NCBI GenBank assembly: GCA_900556575.1
Contig: USPO01000059.1
Location: forward strand, 1-8,060
Length of the DNA: 8,060 nucleotides
From: an uncultured Eubacteriales bacterium
GTDB lineage: Bacteria; Bacillota; Clostridia; UBA1381
Direction of reading: 5' to 3'
In this document: positions 1 through 6,094 of the stretch, in pieces
How positions within the stretch are numbered: the first letter of the stretch is position 1
Layout: each line of letters begins with the position of its first letter
The notes under the pieces: model-generated
Database searches by the model: none
The model's input: only the letters and a program-made list of their open reading frames with translations
What the model was told of the DNA's origin: nothing
Translations under genes and position numbers: made by a program

Positions 1-78
1 GGCGCATGCGGCAGTGATAACAAGCTTTCTGCCTACAAAATGGTTAAAGACAAGCCTAAAAATGATATATTTCAGTAA
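1..78 (+). CDS. 3' end of an unidentified protein-coding gene (partial)
   Basis: Frame 1 is open from the first base and ends at a TAA at 76-78. It gives 25 residues ending in DKPKNDIFQ. The tail is hydrophilic and lysine-rich, as expected for a soluble protein's C-terminus, and uses ordinary codons. The rest of the gene lies to the left of the window. The fragment is too short to assign to a family and I do not recognise it. No clear hairpin terminator follows before the next promoter at 115. The open frame could be chance because it is short, but the clean stop followed by an AT-rich promoter region favours a real gene end. Confidence 0.6.
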   Translation, partial: GACGSDNKLSAYKMVKDKPKNDIFQ

Positions 79-114
79 ATTTGGTGCAAAGCTTATTTTT
101 TCTTAAATTTTTCC

Positions 115-143
115 TTGACTATTTCATTTAAAACATATATAAT
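115..143 (+). promoter_or_regulatory. Sigma-A promoter of the COG2426-family membrane protein gene
   Basis: The -35 box TTGACT (115-120) and the -10 box TATAAT (138-143) are 17 bp apart, which is near-consensus for the housekeeping sigma factor. The predicted transcription start is about 150, giving a leader of about 69 nt before the ATG at 219. The surrounding DNA is A/T-rich. No operator-like repeat was seen. Confidence 0.82.
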
Positions 144-218
144 AGAGTGGTGAATGTTTTTATAACCGAACGCGGAAAACCATAATACCGCTATGAAAAA
201 GAAAGGAAAATTTATTAC

Positions 219-722
219 ATGGAAGCAATAACAACATCTATTGTCGAAGCATTGCGCTCGCACGGAGTTTCACCGCAGATAATCACGTTTTTAATATCAA
301 TGATACCGCTCTTGGAATTAAGAGGTTCAATAATTGTTGCCGGAGGACTTTTAAAGCTTCCGTTTATACAAACCTTTATTGCAGCAGTATTGGGAAATAT
401 GCTCCCTATCCCGTTTATTCTTCTTTTTATAAAGAAAATATTCTCATGGATGAAAAAGAGCAAAAAACTAAAGAAATTCCCCGAATGGTGTGAAAAAAGA
501 GCAATGAAAAACTCACAGCAAATTGAAAAATACGGCTATCTCGGTCTGTTTCTGTTCGTTGCAATTCCTCTTCCGGGAACTGGTGCATGGACCGGAAGTC
601 TTATTGCATCATTGTTTGAAATGAAAACAGGAAAGTGCCTAATTTCAATACTTCTTGGAGTTATGACCGCCGGACTTATTATGTCTCTGCTGTCATTTGG
701 ATTAATTCAAAAATTAGTATAA
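219..722 (+). CDS. COG2426 / 'small multidrug export' (Sm_multidrug_ex) family membrane protein
   Basis: This 167-residue integral membrane protein has the features of the COG2426/PF06695 family and is about the usual length. Visible features are a hydrophobic, probably re-entrant segment carrying ELRGSI (residues 33-38), a membrane segment at about 50-72, a basic cytoplasmic loop rich in Lys at about 72-90, a second hydrophobic segment running into PLPGTGAWTGSLIA (117-130), and a last membrane helix at about 140-163. The two halves, each with a conserved hydrophobic motif near a helix break, recall the DedA/VTT superfamily, to which this family has been proposed to be related. The 'multidrug export' name is historical; I know of no established substrate. 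The ATG at 219 has an AAAGGA site (202-207) about 11 nt upstream. The gene has its own promoter and terminator, so it is probably monocistronic. Confidence 0.85.
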   Translation: MEAITTSIVEALRSHGVSPQIITFLISMIPLLELRGSIIVAGGLLKLPFIQTFIAAVLGNMLPIPFILLFIKKIFSWMKKSKKLKKFPEWCEKRAMKNSQQIEKYGYLGLFLFVAIPLPGTGAWTGSLIASLFEMKTGKCLISILLGVMTAGLIMSLLSFGLIQKLV

Positions 723-733
723 TATTTACCAAT

Positions 734-766
734 AAAAAAAGCTTCGGTCATTCCGAAACTTTTTTT
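734..766. terminator. Intrinsic terminator after the COG2426-family gene
   Basis: A 14-bp inverted repeat pairs 734-747 (seven A then GCTTCGG) with 753-766 (CCGAAAC then seven T), with one C-A mismatch and a 5-nt loop TCATT. The T-run follows the stem on the + strand. The A-run on the left would also give a U-run to transcripts coming from the right. It lies 11 nt past the stop codon at 722. Confidence 0.88.
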
Positions 767-770
767 ATTT

Positions 771-1077
771 TGCCGTTTATCGGCTTTGAATGCAAACAGT
801 ATAGTATCCGAAAAGCCCCCGCCTATCCGGTTTCTGAACAATAGTTATTTTTACAGCAATGTTCAGTCATACTCTAAATGTCTTTTCATCCACTCATTTC
901 ATTATCCCGTCCCAAATAATTACGTCATATGAATTGAACATTACATACAATTGCTATGTCCATAAGTATTATCATAGCCCCAAGCAATGCCATATATCAG
1001 GGCATCTGATTATTATCTTCTCACTTTTACATTCCTGTTTCATTTTATCACACAAAAATTCAAATGTCAACATACTC
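771..1077. other. Intergenic stretch with no supportable gene
   Basis: About 300 bases separate the terminator from the operator region of the LytTR gene. I see no ORF with a convincing ribosome binding site on either strand. There is a perfect 7-bp inverted repeat, CTGAACA (834-840) with TGTTCAG (860-866), with a 19-nt gap and no T-run. A pair of short overlapping inverted repeats lies at about 984-1012 (ATGCC..GGCAT and ATCAG..CTGAT). Neither looks like a terminator. The stretch may hold distal regulatory sites or be decayed sequence. Confidence 0.5.
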
Positions 1078-1112
1078 CAATCAAATAACCTAAAAATTCA
1101 ATCAAACAACTT
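1078..1112. repeat. Two direct repeats at 21-bp period, candidate regulator-binding site
   Basis: CAATCAAATAACCT (1078-1091) and CAATCAAACAACTT (1099-1112) match at 12 of 14 positions and start exactly 21 bp apart, two helical turns. Both are followed by AAATTCA. A weaker in-phase copy (TCAAATGTC, 1060-1068) lies another 21 bp upstream. Read on the minus strand the cores are AGGTTATT and AAGTTGTT. LytTR proteins are known to bind pairs of 9-bp direct repeats with a GTT core separated by 12-13 bp, which is the same period. These repeats fit the published consensus only partly. The second repeat overlaps the first two bases of the -35 box, so a bound protein would touch RNA polymerase. Autoregulation by the downstream LytTR protein is inferred. 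Confidence 0.6.
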
Positions 1113-1139
1113 GAAATTCAGTTTTTTATATGATATAAT
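1111..1139 (+). promoter_or_regulatory. Sigma-A promoter of the LytTR regulator gene
   Basis: TTGAAA (1111-1116) and TATAAT (1134-1139) are 17 bp apart. The predicted start is about G1146, leaving a 5' leader of about 99 nt before the ATG at 1245. The direct repeats at 1078-1112 abut and overlap the -35 box, so this promoter is probably controlled. Confidence 0.8.
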
Positions 1140-1244
1140 CAGATAGATATATATTATCTCATGCGGTTTATTCTGATTGAGTTTTAAATTTGATAAAGCC
1201 GATTTTAATAATATTGCTTTTTACGGCAGATTGGAGGATTTCTT

Positions 1245-2057
1245 ATGAAGAGCAAAGACTGTATTGATTTATCTATTTATATTATTACAGAATACTATAA
1301 AAATAACCTGCAGCCCTACTTTGAATATGCCGATGAAGATATTTCATGGCATGGTCCTGCATACGGTCAATATTTACGCGGACGAAATAACGTTATAGCT
1401 GCATGGTCAAAAGAAGAAAACCCGCTTACATTTTCAATGGGCAATATTGAAGCCCATTATACATCAACAAACAGCAGTTTCTGTGAGGTGATGCTAATGT
1501 ATGTTGTCACCACATATTATCCAAGCGGACGTGCAATTCCTATATTTCAGCGGCTTCATCTGACGTGGTGCGAGCGAAAGATTACGGACAAATCAGGAAC
1601 ATTAAAAAAAGTTCCCCGTCTTTTAATGGTTCACATATCTAACCCCGTTTATCAACATGAAAACGATAAAATATATCCTGTTCATTTTGATGAAGTTTAT
1701 ACACCAAGCTATGCTGAAAAGGGTGATCACAGACTTCGGTTTAACTGTGCTGATAAATCTGTAAGGCTCATCTACATAAATTCTATTCAATGGATAGAAA
1801 CACTGCGCGCTGCACAGCATTGCATAATACACACAAGCAGCGGCAGTATTGAAGTTGCTGATTTCATAGGCAGCATAGAAAAATGTGCTGAAGGAAAACT
1901 TGTAAGAATACACACAAGTTATTTGGTAAATCCCCTTTTCGTACAAAGTATTAAACGCTGCTATGTAATCATGAAGGATGGAACTGAATTGAGAATTCCT
2001 GAAAAGAAGTATACCTCCGTTAAAAGAACTCTTGTCGAAATGATGAATAAAATGTAG
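1245..2057 (+). CDS. LytTR-family transcriptional regulator with N-terminal SnoaL/NTF2-like region
   Basis: The 270-residue protein ends in a LytTR DNA-binding domain (about 170-265). The diagnostic run is VRIHTSYLVNP (220-230), followed by a beta-hairpin and DGTELRIPEKKY (245-256), close to the family's 'F.RIHRSYLVN ... G..L.IS..Y' pattern. The N-terminal part (about 1-135) is not a phosphoacceptor receiver: there is no Asp pocket. The segment DISWHGPAYGQYLRGRNNVIAAW is split around W35 and resembles SnoaL/NTF2-like folds, which are alpha+beta cups that can bind small molecules; that assignment is by pattern only. No membrane segment is present, so it acts in the cytoplasm as a one-component regulator. 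The start is well supported: GGAGG at 1233-1237, 7 nt before the ATG. It has its own promoter with direct repeats and may also control the gene at 2429. Confidence 0.88.
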   Translation: MKSKDCIDLSIYIITEYYKNNLQPYFEYADEDISWHGPAYGQYLRGRNNVIAAWSKEENPLTFSMGNIEAHYTSTNSSFCEVMLMYVVTTYYPSGRAIPIFQRLHLTWCERKITDKSGTLKKVPRLLMVHISNPVYQHENDKIYPVHFDEVYTPSYAEKGDHRLRFNCADKSVRLIYINSIQWIETLRAAQHCIIHTSSGSIEVADFIGSIEKCAEGKLVRIHTSYLVNPLFVQSIKRCYVIMKDGTELRIPEKKYTSVKRTLVEMMNKM

Positions 2058-2093
2058 TGCCTAAGAGCCTATATTACTCTACTATGCCATGTG

Positions 2094-2167
2094 TTGTAAC
2101 CCTTCTGTCACAAATCCCGCTGTTTCTTGCTTTTCGTAACAATTGTAACCAAAGCTTAAATTGTACC
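2094..2167. repeat. Cluster of TTGTAAC-type repeats upstream of the 2171 promoter
   Basis: TTGTAAC occurs at 2094-2100 and 2143-2149, TCGTAAC at 2134-2140, and TTGTACC at 2161-2167, all in the same orientation and just upstream of the -35 box at 2171. The middle pair forms GTAAC-AATT-GTAAC. Such clustering suggests binding sites for a regulator. On the minus strand the core is GTTAC, which shares GTT with LytTR sites, but the spacings (40, 9 and 18 bp) are not the 21 bp seen at 1078-1112. The rest of 2058-2170 shows no gene and no clear terminator for the LytTR gene. Confidence 0.35.
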
Positions 2168-2170
2168 TAA

Positions 2171-2199
2171 TTGACAAAATACCCATATTAGGCTATAAT
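2171..2199 (+). promoter_or_regulatory. Perfect-consensus sigma-A promoter
   Basis: TTGACA (2171-2176) and TATAAT (2194-2199) are separated by 17 bp, an exact match to the housekeeping consensus. Transcription should start at about 2205-2207, more than 220 nt upstream of the start codon at 2429. Such a strong core promoter with a long leader suggests that control acts by repression or after initiation, within the leader. Confidence 0.88.
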
Positions 2200-2204
2200 A
2201 TAAG

Positions 2205-2428
2205 GTGATTTGTTTTATAACTTAAGTGCAGATGTCACCCCGTTTCCAATGATTCGGGTTTCATTTCAGAATTTCAGCGGAAGATTACAGTTCTCACTGA
2301 ATTACTGAGGAGTTAACACTCCCTGCACGGGTTGCAATCTTTTGCAATTCCTGCTTATTGCAAATAAAGCGGGAACATTGCTCTGATTTAAAACCGCCGA
2401 ATGGTTTATATTACGAAAGGAAACTTGA
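2205..2428 (+). promoter_or_regulatory. Long structured 5' leader, candidate cis-regulatory RNA
   Basis: About 220 nt are transcribed before the gene at 2429. Visible helices include a 5-bp GGAGT/ACTCC hairpin with a UAAC tetraloop (2309-2322), which competes with TTCTCA/TGAGGA (2291-2296 with 2306-2311). There is also a long-range GTGCAG/CTGCAC pair (2226-2231 with 2323-2328), a 9-bp stem 2348-2356/2367-2375 with one G-U pair, and an AAACC/GGTTT hairpin (2391-2407) just before the ribosome binding site at 2416-2421. The loop of the 9-bp stem, ATTGCAAATA, is complementary to two upstream TTGCAAT copies (2332-2338 and 2342-2348), so a pseudoknot or a switch is possible. No run of T follows any of these stems, so any control would more likely act on translation or stability. 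I do not recognise a known riboswitch class. It could also be a separate small RNA or an unstructured UTR. Confidence 0.45.
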
Positions 2429-3688
2429 ATGAAAAAGGTATACAGACAACTTATGTGCCTTCTTTGTTCGCTGATATTAATTGCATTGAATATAACCGTA
2501 TTTGCCGTTAAGTCAATCGAGGATATTCCTGTCGATGCACCGAATGAAAACCTTTCTGCTGTATACGGAACTGTACTTAATGACTACATAAACAGCATCG
2601 GAGTAATAAGCGATGAGCATCCAAGAGGCTTTATCAAGGCAGACACTGATGCACCGAACGGACTTATATATGCGGATATAATGAATTTTGACAATAGTGA
2701 TAAGCCATATCTTGTTCTGTTTTTGGCAGACGGCAAAAATAAGGCTATTTCATGCCATATATGGACATATAATGACACCTCCGGACGTACAGAAAAAGTT
2801 GCTGAAATAGTAAAACCGTACAATGACCTTGCAGCCGCTTCCGGTTCATTTTCGATAGGCTGGAACAATGAAAAAAGATATATAATATTTACGGAATTTC
2901 AGGGAGAGCTAACTCTCGACAAGCAATTCTTTACCGTAATAAACGGTGAAGCTTTCAAATATGTTGAAGACCCCGATGCTGTAAACGAAGCACCGGTAAT
3001 ACGATTTAACACTAAGGGCCTGAAATCTGAGGTTGATATATCTAATTTCAATGATGCACTTTCAAAATTCTTTGATAAGCTAAAAAATGCTGCAGCAGAA
3101 AGCGTAACATACCGAAATATTACAGATGACCTTTCCAAGGACGATACCGAAGCAATGGAAAAAACAATTTCCTATGCGTCGGAAATCGGAAATTTCAGCA
3201 TACTTGATTACAGTACAATTGAGGATTACGAAGAAGCATTAACCTCAAAACATAATGGTAACAAGTTTTACCTTATATCTGAAGTTTACGGTCTTGGCAG
3301 CGAAATTTATTATGTACGCTTTTCTACAAATGCATCCTTTTACAATTATGCTCTTCTTAGGCATACGGACAGGGATGAAAAATATCAGATATTAAAGGTT
3401 CGCTTAGACTGCATACCTTTATCGGACAGAGAACTGGAACAGCTTGAAGCAGATTATTCAAAAAGCACTTTGCTTTATAAAAAAGCGAAAAGCTACGGAC
3501 TGCCTCAAATAACAAATCCTCCGATTAAAATTACAGACGGCAGCATTATTAATCTGCCGAAAATAATTTCATTACCGAAGGTGTTTAACAAGGAAACAAG
3601 AAAAACAGCGGTATATACCGGTGCCGCAATAACCGTACTTTTAATAACCGGCTTATGGGTATATATGTACGGAAGTGACGATGATTAA
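2429..3688 (+). CDS. Secreted, C-terminally membrane-anchored protein of unknown function
   Basis: The 419-residue protein starts with a signal sequence (basic MKKVYRQ, hydrophobic 8-26, possible cleavage after VFA at 24-26). It ends with one transmembrane helix (about 394-414) and a very short acidic tail GSDDD. Most of the chain (27-393) should therefore lie outside the cytoplasm, tethered to the membrane. Residues 45-105 contain YGTVLNDYI and then GLIYADIMNFDNSDKPYLVLFLAD (split here around residue 90). The latter resembles a degenerate version of the 'Y..L.DFDNDG.PEL' segment common in clostridial extracellular proteins. No enzyme motif is visible. A basic linker (345-392) with two LPK repeats precedes the anchor. 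The start is supported by AAAGGA (2416-2421) 7 nt upstream of the ATG. The gene has its own consensus promoter and long leader and ends at a strong terminator. I cannot assign a function. Confidence 0.85.
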   Translation: MKKVYRQLMCLLCSLILIALNITVFAVKSIEDIPVDAPNENLSAVYGTVLNDYINSIGVISDEHPRGFIKADTDAPNGLIYADIMNFDNSDKPYLVLFLADGKNKAISCHIWTYNDTSGRTEKVAEIVKPYNDLAAASGSFSIGWNNEKRYIIFTEFQGELTLDKQFFTVINGEAFKYVEDPDAVNEAPVIRFNTKGLKSEVDISNFNDALSKFFDKLKNAAAESVTYRNITDDLSKDDTEAMEKTISYASEIGNFSILDYSTIEDYEEALTSKHNGNKFYLISEVYGLGSEIYYVRFSTNASFYNYALLRHTDRDEKYQILKVRLDCIPLSDRELEQLEADYSKSTLLYKKAKSYGLPQITNPPIKITDGSIINLPKIISLPKVFNKETRKTAVYTGAAITVLLITGLWVYMYGSDDD

Positions 3689-3709
3689 AAAAGTCTTTCC
3701 CCAAGACAT

Positions 3710-3758
3710 AAAAAGGATGCTGCCGCAGAATTTCATTTTATGCGGCGGCTTCCTTTTT
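3710..3758. terminator. Strong bidirectional intrinsic terminator between convergent genes
   Basis: An 18-bp stem pairs 3710-3727 with 3741-3758, with one T-T mismatch and one G-T wobble, around a 13-nt loop. The GC core is GCCGCA/TGCGGC. The left arm begins with AAAAAGGA and the right arm ends TCCTTTTTT, so a U-run follows the hairpin on both strands. It ends the + strand gene at 3688 and, 77 nt past its stop, the - strand operon ending at 3837. A small GTCTT-TCCCC-AAGAC hairpin (3691-3705) lies between the + strand stop codon and this stem. Confidence 0.92.
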
Positions 3759-3836
3759 TACATACAAAGAAAGAGCAATGATTTCTCAATGCCCTTTCCT
3801 TGTTCTGATATGATTGGAGTATATTTATGTATATAA

Positions 3837-6068
3837 TTACTTCTTTTCCGCAACAATAACTCTAATTCGTCCGCCTTGGGACTCTTCGTTATCATAATAT
3901 GCGGTAAGAGCATAATTACCTTCCATAGCTTCATTGATTGAGATTTTGTTGTATCTTAAAACACCTGCTTCTTCGTATACAACTACCTCATCACTGAGCT
4001 TATATGTATTATTGCCTATATCGGCGGTTGTCGCCGTAAGCTTTGTTATTGTTCCCCTATAGGATTTTAACGGTGCTGTAACAGAATATTTTCCGTTATA
4101 GCCTCTCACTCTGCATGGTGTACCTGTTGCCGCTCCGGTAACAGCTGCCGATGCACTTTTGACCTCTCCGTCAATATCCACACTAACTGTTCTTTCTCCG
4201 TTTCCGCTGCTGCTTGATGATGTAATTATACCGTAATCATAGGCATCTCCGGTCGCCTCACTTAAAATAAGTTCATCTATTTCACCGGAATTATTTTTAT
4301 GTGCATATGCTACCTTTCCTGAGGTTAAATTCATTCCATCAAGTCTTTGTAAGTACAGCTTTTTATATATAGGTTCACTTGATGAAAGCTGTCCGCCGGT
4401 ATCTATTATATTACAATCTTCGCTTATACTGTATGACCCTAAAGTTTTCGCATCGGCATCAACCTTTCCGGTAATTCCGCTGCTTGATACACTGCTTACA
4501 TTTGTTCCTGAACCTGTTATTGAAATCTTTACAACTCTGCCTAAGTAATCCGAGGTATTTGTTTTCGTTGAATATTCATATTCATTTCCGTCAGCTGCCG
4601 CTATCTTTACATAATAGCTTGAATAAGTAGTACTGTCCGAATTATCAAAATTCTTCTTTCCTGTTTCCAATACATAGCCGTATACCGTTTCGGTCGTTTT
4701 AGAGTCCGAAGTAACAACACCGGCAACTGTCTTACCGTCTTTGCCCATGCATACTGTGATAGTATCACCGTATTTTAATGAACCGCTTGATGATAAATCA
4801 TTATATGCCTCTGCACCTTCAACCTCATATTCCTTTCCTGAAATCGTTATCTTGGTAGGATTATCCTTTGACGGCGATGCCGATTGATAAATTCCTGATA
4901 TCTTAGTTGAATATGCCATTACGATATTAAGTTCCTTGCTGTAATACATAATATCGTTTGCCTTAATTCCGGACGCAGTCGTTTCGTTACCGTCACGCAT
5001 ATATCGTGTACTTGAATTTGTATCAAAGCTTATTCCTGAAACCATCTTTACAGGACCTTTAAGGCTGCCTGTTTCATAAATGCAATAATCAACATCTCCG
5101 GCTGCAGTATACTTTACACTTAATACATCACCCATTTCCATACCGCTTCTAAGCGCTGAATATGTTGTCTTTGTATTTTCCTTATAGCACTCTGTATCAT
5201 CGTTCAAATCAATTTCGCTCATCATTCCGTCCTTATAGCCGATAACCGTACCGTTAAGAACAGAATAGATTACATATTTTTCACTGCGGTTATCTTCCGG
5301 CACAAAGCTTAAAAGTTCCTTTGAGTTTCGTACTGCAATATCACCGCTCAATCCAAGATAATCACTGCTGAAACCACTGTATGCCGTATATTTTCCGGCG
5401 GTAGTCGTTACCTTTCCGCTGCTGTCGGAAGGTACCTCCGTTATTATTACATCCTCAATAAACTCTGCGTCAAAGTTCTTTATAAGCTTATCATTGCTGT
5501 CTGCCTTTTCGTTATCTAATGCATTGTATACAAGTCTTGCAATTTGTCTTCTTGACATTGCATCTCCGTATGTACCGTCTATATTATCAAGCAAACCTAT
5601 ATTCTTTGCCAAATTTACCTGACCGTTAGGATATGATGCTCCAAAACGTGAGTCCTCATATCCCAAAACTCTCAGCATCATTGTTACCGCTTCTTCATAT
5701 GTTACGGTATCGTCCGGGTGAAAGCTTCCGTCAACAAAGCCCTTGAATAAGCCGTTCTGCGAGCCGTTCATAATATATGCCGCAGCCCATGAGGATGACG
5801 GAACATCTTTATACGGCGAAACGCTCATTCCCAATGCCGTTTCATCCTTATGTGAGGAAGAATTAACCGTTATCTTTGCCATTTCCGCGCGTGATACCGA
5901 ACGGTCAAGCCCATAATCTCCGTTTCCGTCACCCTGCATTATACCGAGTGAATTTAAAAGCGGCATTATATCATCATCATTCCATGATGACGTATCCGCA
6001 TAGGCGGTTGCTCCGGCGGCAATCGCCGCCGCAAAGACTGCCGCCAATGTTAATTTCTTTATTATCAT
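3837..6068 (-). CDS. Secreted S-layer homology (SLH) domain protein with beta-module repeats
   Basis: From the ATG at 6068-6066 the protein has 743 residues. It begins with a signal peptide (MIIKK, an Ala-rich core, AYA at 22-24 and likely cleavage before D25). Three SLH domains follow at about 27-69, 85-137 and 139-187, with marks such as VSRAEMAKI, VTYEEAVTMMLRVLGY and MSRRQIARLVYNAL. SLH domains bind pyruvylated secondary cell-wall polymers, so the protein should be held at the wall. The remaining 550 residues form about seven divergent modules of 55-80 residues, near 272, 337, 391, 463, 533, 612 and 670. Each starts with a 'Y/S/K-G-x-I/V' strand and often contains 'GD.i.V...dG.v..v'. They are rich in Ser, Thr and Gly and predicted beta. 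There is no transmembrane anchor or catalytic motif. It is the last gene of the exporter operon, 26 nt after the permease stop. Confidence 0.85.
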   Translation of the reverse strand: MIIKKLTLAAVFAAAIAAGATAYADTSSWNDDDIMPLLNSLGIMQGDGNGDYGLDRSVSRAEMAKITVNSSSHKDETALGMSVSPYKDVPSSSWAAAYIMNGSQNGLFKGFVDGSFHPDDTVTYEEAVTMMLRVLGYEDSRFGASYPNGQVNLAKNIGLLDNIDGTYGDAMSRRQIARLVYNALDNEKADSNDKLIKNFDAEFIEDVIITEVPSDSSGKVTTTAGKYTAYSGFSSDYLGLSGDIAVRNSKELLSFVPEDNRSEKYVIYSVLNGTVIGYKDGMMSEIDLNDDTECYKENTKTTYSALRSGMEMGDVLSVKYTAAGDVDYCIYETGSLKGPVKMVSGISFDTNSSTRYMRDGNETTASGIKANDIMYYSKELNIVMAYSTKISGIYQSASPSKDNPTKITISGKEYEVEGAEAYNDLSSSGSLKYGDTITVCMGKDGKTVAGVVTSDSKTTETVYGYVLETGKKNFDNSDSTTYSSYYVKIAAADGNEYEYSTKTNTSDYLGRVVKISITGSGTNVSSVSSSGITGKVDADAKTLGSYSISEDCNIIDTGGQLSSSEPIYKKLYLQRLDGMNLTSGKVAYAHKNNSGEIDELILSEATGDAYDYGIITSSSSSGNGERTVSVDIDGEVKSASAAVTGAATGTPCRVRGYNGKYSVTAPLKSYRGTITKLTATTADIGNNTYKLSDEVVVYEEAGVLRYNKISINEAMEGNYALTAYYDNEESQGGRIRVIVAEKK

Positions 6069-6074
6069 CATATT

Positions 6075-6079
6075 TCTCC
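6075..6079 (-). promoter_or_regulatory. Ribosome binding site that decides the start of the SLH gene
   Basis: GGAGA on the minus strand (6079-6075) lies 7 nt before the ATG at 6068-6066 and 4 nt before the ATG at 6071-6069. A longer frame opening at TTG (6086-6084) would place this site inside the coding sequence and has only a weak AGG three nt upstream. The tandem ATG starts, preferably the second, therefore fit better and remove a five- or six-residue extension MKRRN(M) from the signal peptide. Confidence 0.65.
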
Positions 6080-6094
6080 GTTTCAAAACCTGTT

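Noticed and set aside
193..231. 12-codon frame overlapping the start of the COG2426-family gene
   Set aside because: It lacks a ribosome binding site and is explained by the A-rich region that holds the site of the real gene.
834..866. Perfect 7-bp inverted repeat CTGAACA/TGTTCAG as an operator or terminator
   Set aside because: The gap is 19 nt with no T-run and no nearby promoter elements; a 7-bp repeat at this distance is expected by chance in several hundred bases of AT-rich DNA.
859..1146. 95-codon + strand open frame in the intergenic region
   Set aside because: It has no ribosome binding site, its odd composition (Ile, His, Ser, Asn) is typical of AT-rich noncoding DNA, and it runs through the direct repeats and promoter of the LytTR gene. 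Its repeated SNNLK peptide is only the 21-bp DNA repeat read in frame.
2249..2308. 19-codon open frame within the leader (possible leader peptide, MIRVSFQNFSG...)
   Set aside because: No Shine-Dalgarno sequence precedes the ATG, there is no run of regulatory codons, and no attenuator hairpin with a T-run follows.
3764..3800. Second hairpin-like stretch (AAAGAGCA ... TGCCCTTT) near the end of the SLH operon
   Set aside because: The stem has mismatches and a poor T-run, and the strong bidirectional terminator at 3710-3758 already explains termination.
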